From Planctomycetia bacterium (GTDB taxonomy: Bacteria; Planctomycetota; Phycisphaerae; Phycisphaerales; SM1A02): a stretch of DNA of 6,322 nt. The notes under the pieces were generated by a model. It did no database searches and was not told where the DNA came from. It saw only the letters and a program-made list of their open reading frames with translations. Made by a program: the position numbers and the translations under genes. Numbering within the stretch: the first letter of the stretch is position 1; each line of letters opens with the position of its first letter. This document shows, one piece after another, positions 5,920-6,322 of this stretch. The stretch is taken from positions 1 to 6,322 of the forward strand of contig SYPI01000198.1 of assembly GCA_005804005.1 (NCBI GenBank), written 5' to 3'.

Positions 5920-6322
5920 GCCGGCGAGGGAACCGAGCCTTCACCAGGAAGCGCCGGGCCGCTGTTGGCGGGACTTGGGGTGGTGGGTTTGGCGGGGCTG
6001 CGCATCTCAGTGGCCAGCAAATCAGACACGGTCGGGCGGTCTAACCGCTCGCCGCGCATGAGCCGCTCGACATCGTCCTTCTGCAGCGTCTCGTGCTTCA
6101 GGAGCGCTTCGGCGATGGCCACCAGTTTCTCCCAGTTGCTCTCGATCATGTGGCGAGCGTCGGCATACGCCTCGTCCACCAGACGCTTCACTTCCTCGTC
6201 AATGATTCGAGCCGTCTCCGGCGAGTGCTCCACACCCGCCATGAGATGCTCGCGCGATTCGTCGGCGGAGTATGAGACAAATCCCAGCCGCGCCGACATT
6301 CCCCACTGCACCACCATGGCCC
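5916..6322 (-). CDS. ftsH: ATP-dependent zinc metalloprotease FtsH, C-terminal part (cut by window edge)
   Basis: Only the last 135 codons are present; the frame is open through the right edge. FtsH is a membrane-anchored AAA+ protease that degrades membrane and regulatory proteins. The visible part is the end of the M41 peptidase domain. It begins with AMVVQWGMS, matching the conserved (M)V-x-x-WGMS helix, followed by a variable loop, then the helical run ETARIIDEEVKRLVDEAY, and an Ala/Leu-rich helix ending HETLQKDDVERLMRG. A Pro/Ser-rich tail of about 29 residues follows and is probably disordered. The transmembrane segments, ATPase domain, HEXXH site and third zinc ligand would lie beyond the edge. 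Its TAG stop lies inside CTAG, shared with the convergent pyrC stop. Family identity is firm; integrity of the rest of the gene is unseen. Confidence 0.92.
   Translation of the reverse strand, partial: AMVVQWGMSARLGFVSYSADESREHLMAGVEHSPETARIIDEEVKRLVDEAYADARHMIESNWEKLVAIAEALLKHETLQKDDVERLMRGERLDRPTVSDLLATEMRSPAKPTTPSPANSGPALPGEGSVPSPA

Overview
The window is GC-rich bacterial DNA carrying five complete protein genes and one gene cut by the right edge. There are no RNA genes, CRISPR arrays, insertion sequences or phage genes. The best single clue to the host is the first gene. It is a secreted vanadium-haloperoxidase-like protein ending in a C-terminal dockerin-like pair of calcium-loop repeats bounded by cysteines, a style common in Planctomycetota, especially the Phycisphaerae. 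The spelling of the dihydroorotase motifs and the weak Shine-Dalgarno use fit that group. This placement is an inference from protein style and was not checked by a search.

Layout, left to right. A plus-strand gene (207-2252) encodes the exported haloperoxidase/PAP2-type enzyme. Fifteen bases after its stop it meets, tail to tail, a minus-strand pair: uvrC (nucleotide excision repair nuclease, here without its C-terminal helix-hairpin-helix domain) followed by a DUF167/YggU gene joined to it by a 4-base GTGA overlap. Divergent from uvrC, across a short intergenic region with a strong hairpin, is a small plus-strand gene for a lipoprotein made of 22-residue repeats carrying Cys-Cys pairs. It ends in a clear Rho-independent terminator. 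Immediately after the terminator comes pyrC (class I dihydroorotase, pyrimidine synthesis), whose -10-like box sits so close to the ATG that its mRNA may be leaderless. pyrC converges on a minus-strand ftsH, seen only as its last ~135 codons; the two genes share a CTAG in which both TAG stops are read.

The genes do not form one pathway. Repair (uvrC), pyrimidine synthesis (pyrC) and membrane proteolysis (ftsH) are housekeeping functions, while the haloperoxidase and the Cys-repeat lipoprotein are envelope or exported proteins. I see no multi-gene novel system. The points most worth a second look are the Cys-pair repeat lipoprotein, the naturally short UvrC, the dockerin-tailed haloperoxidase, and the tightly packed gene boundaries.
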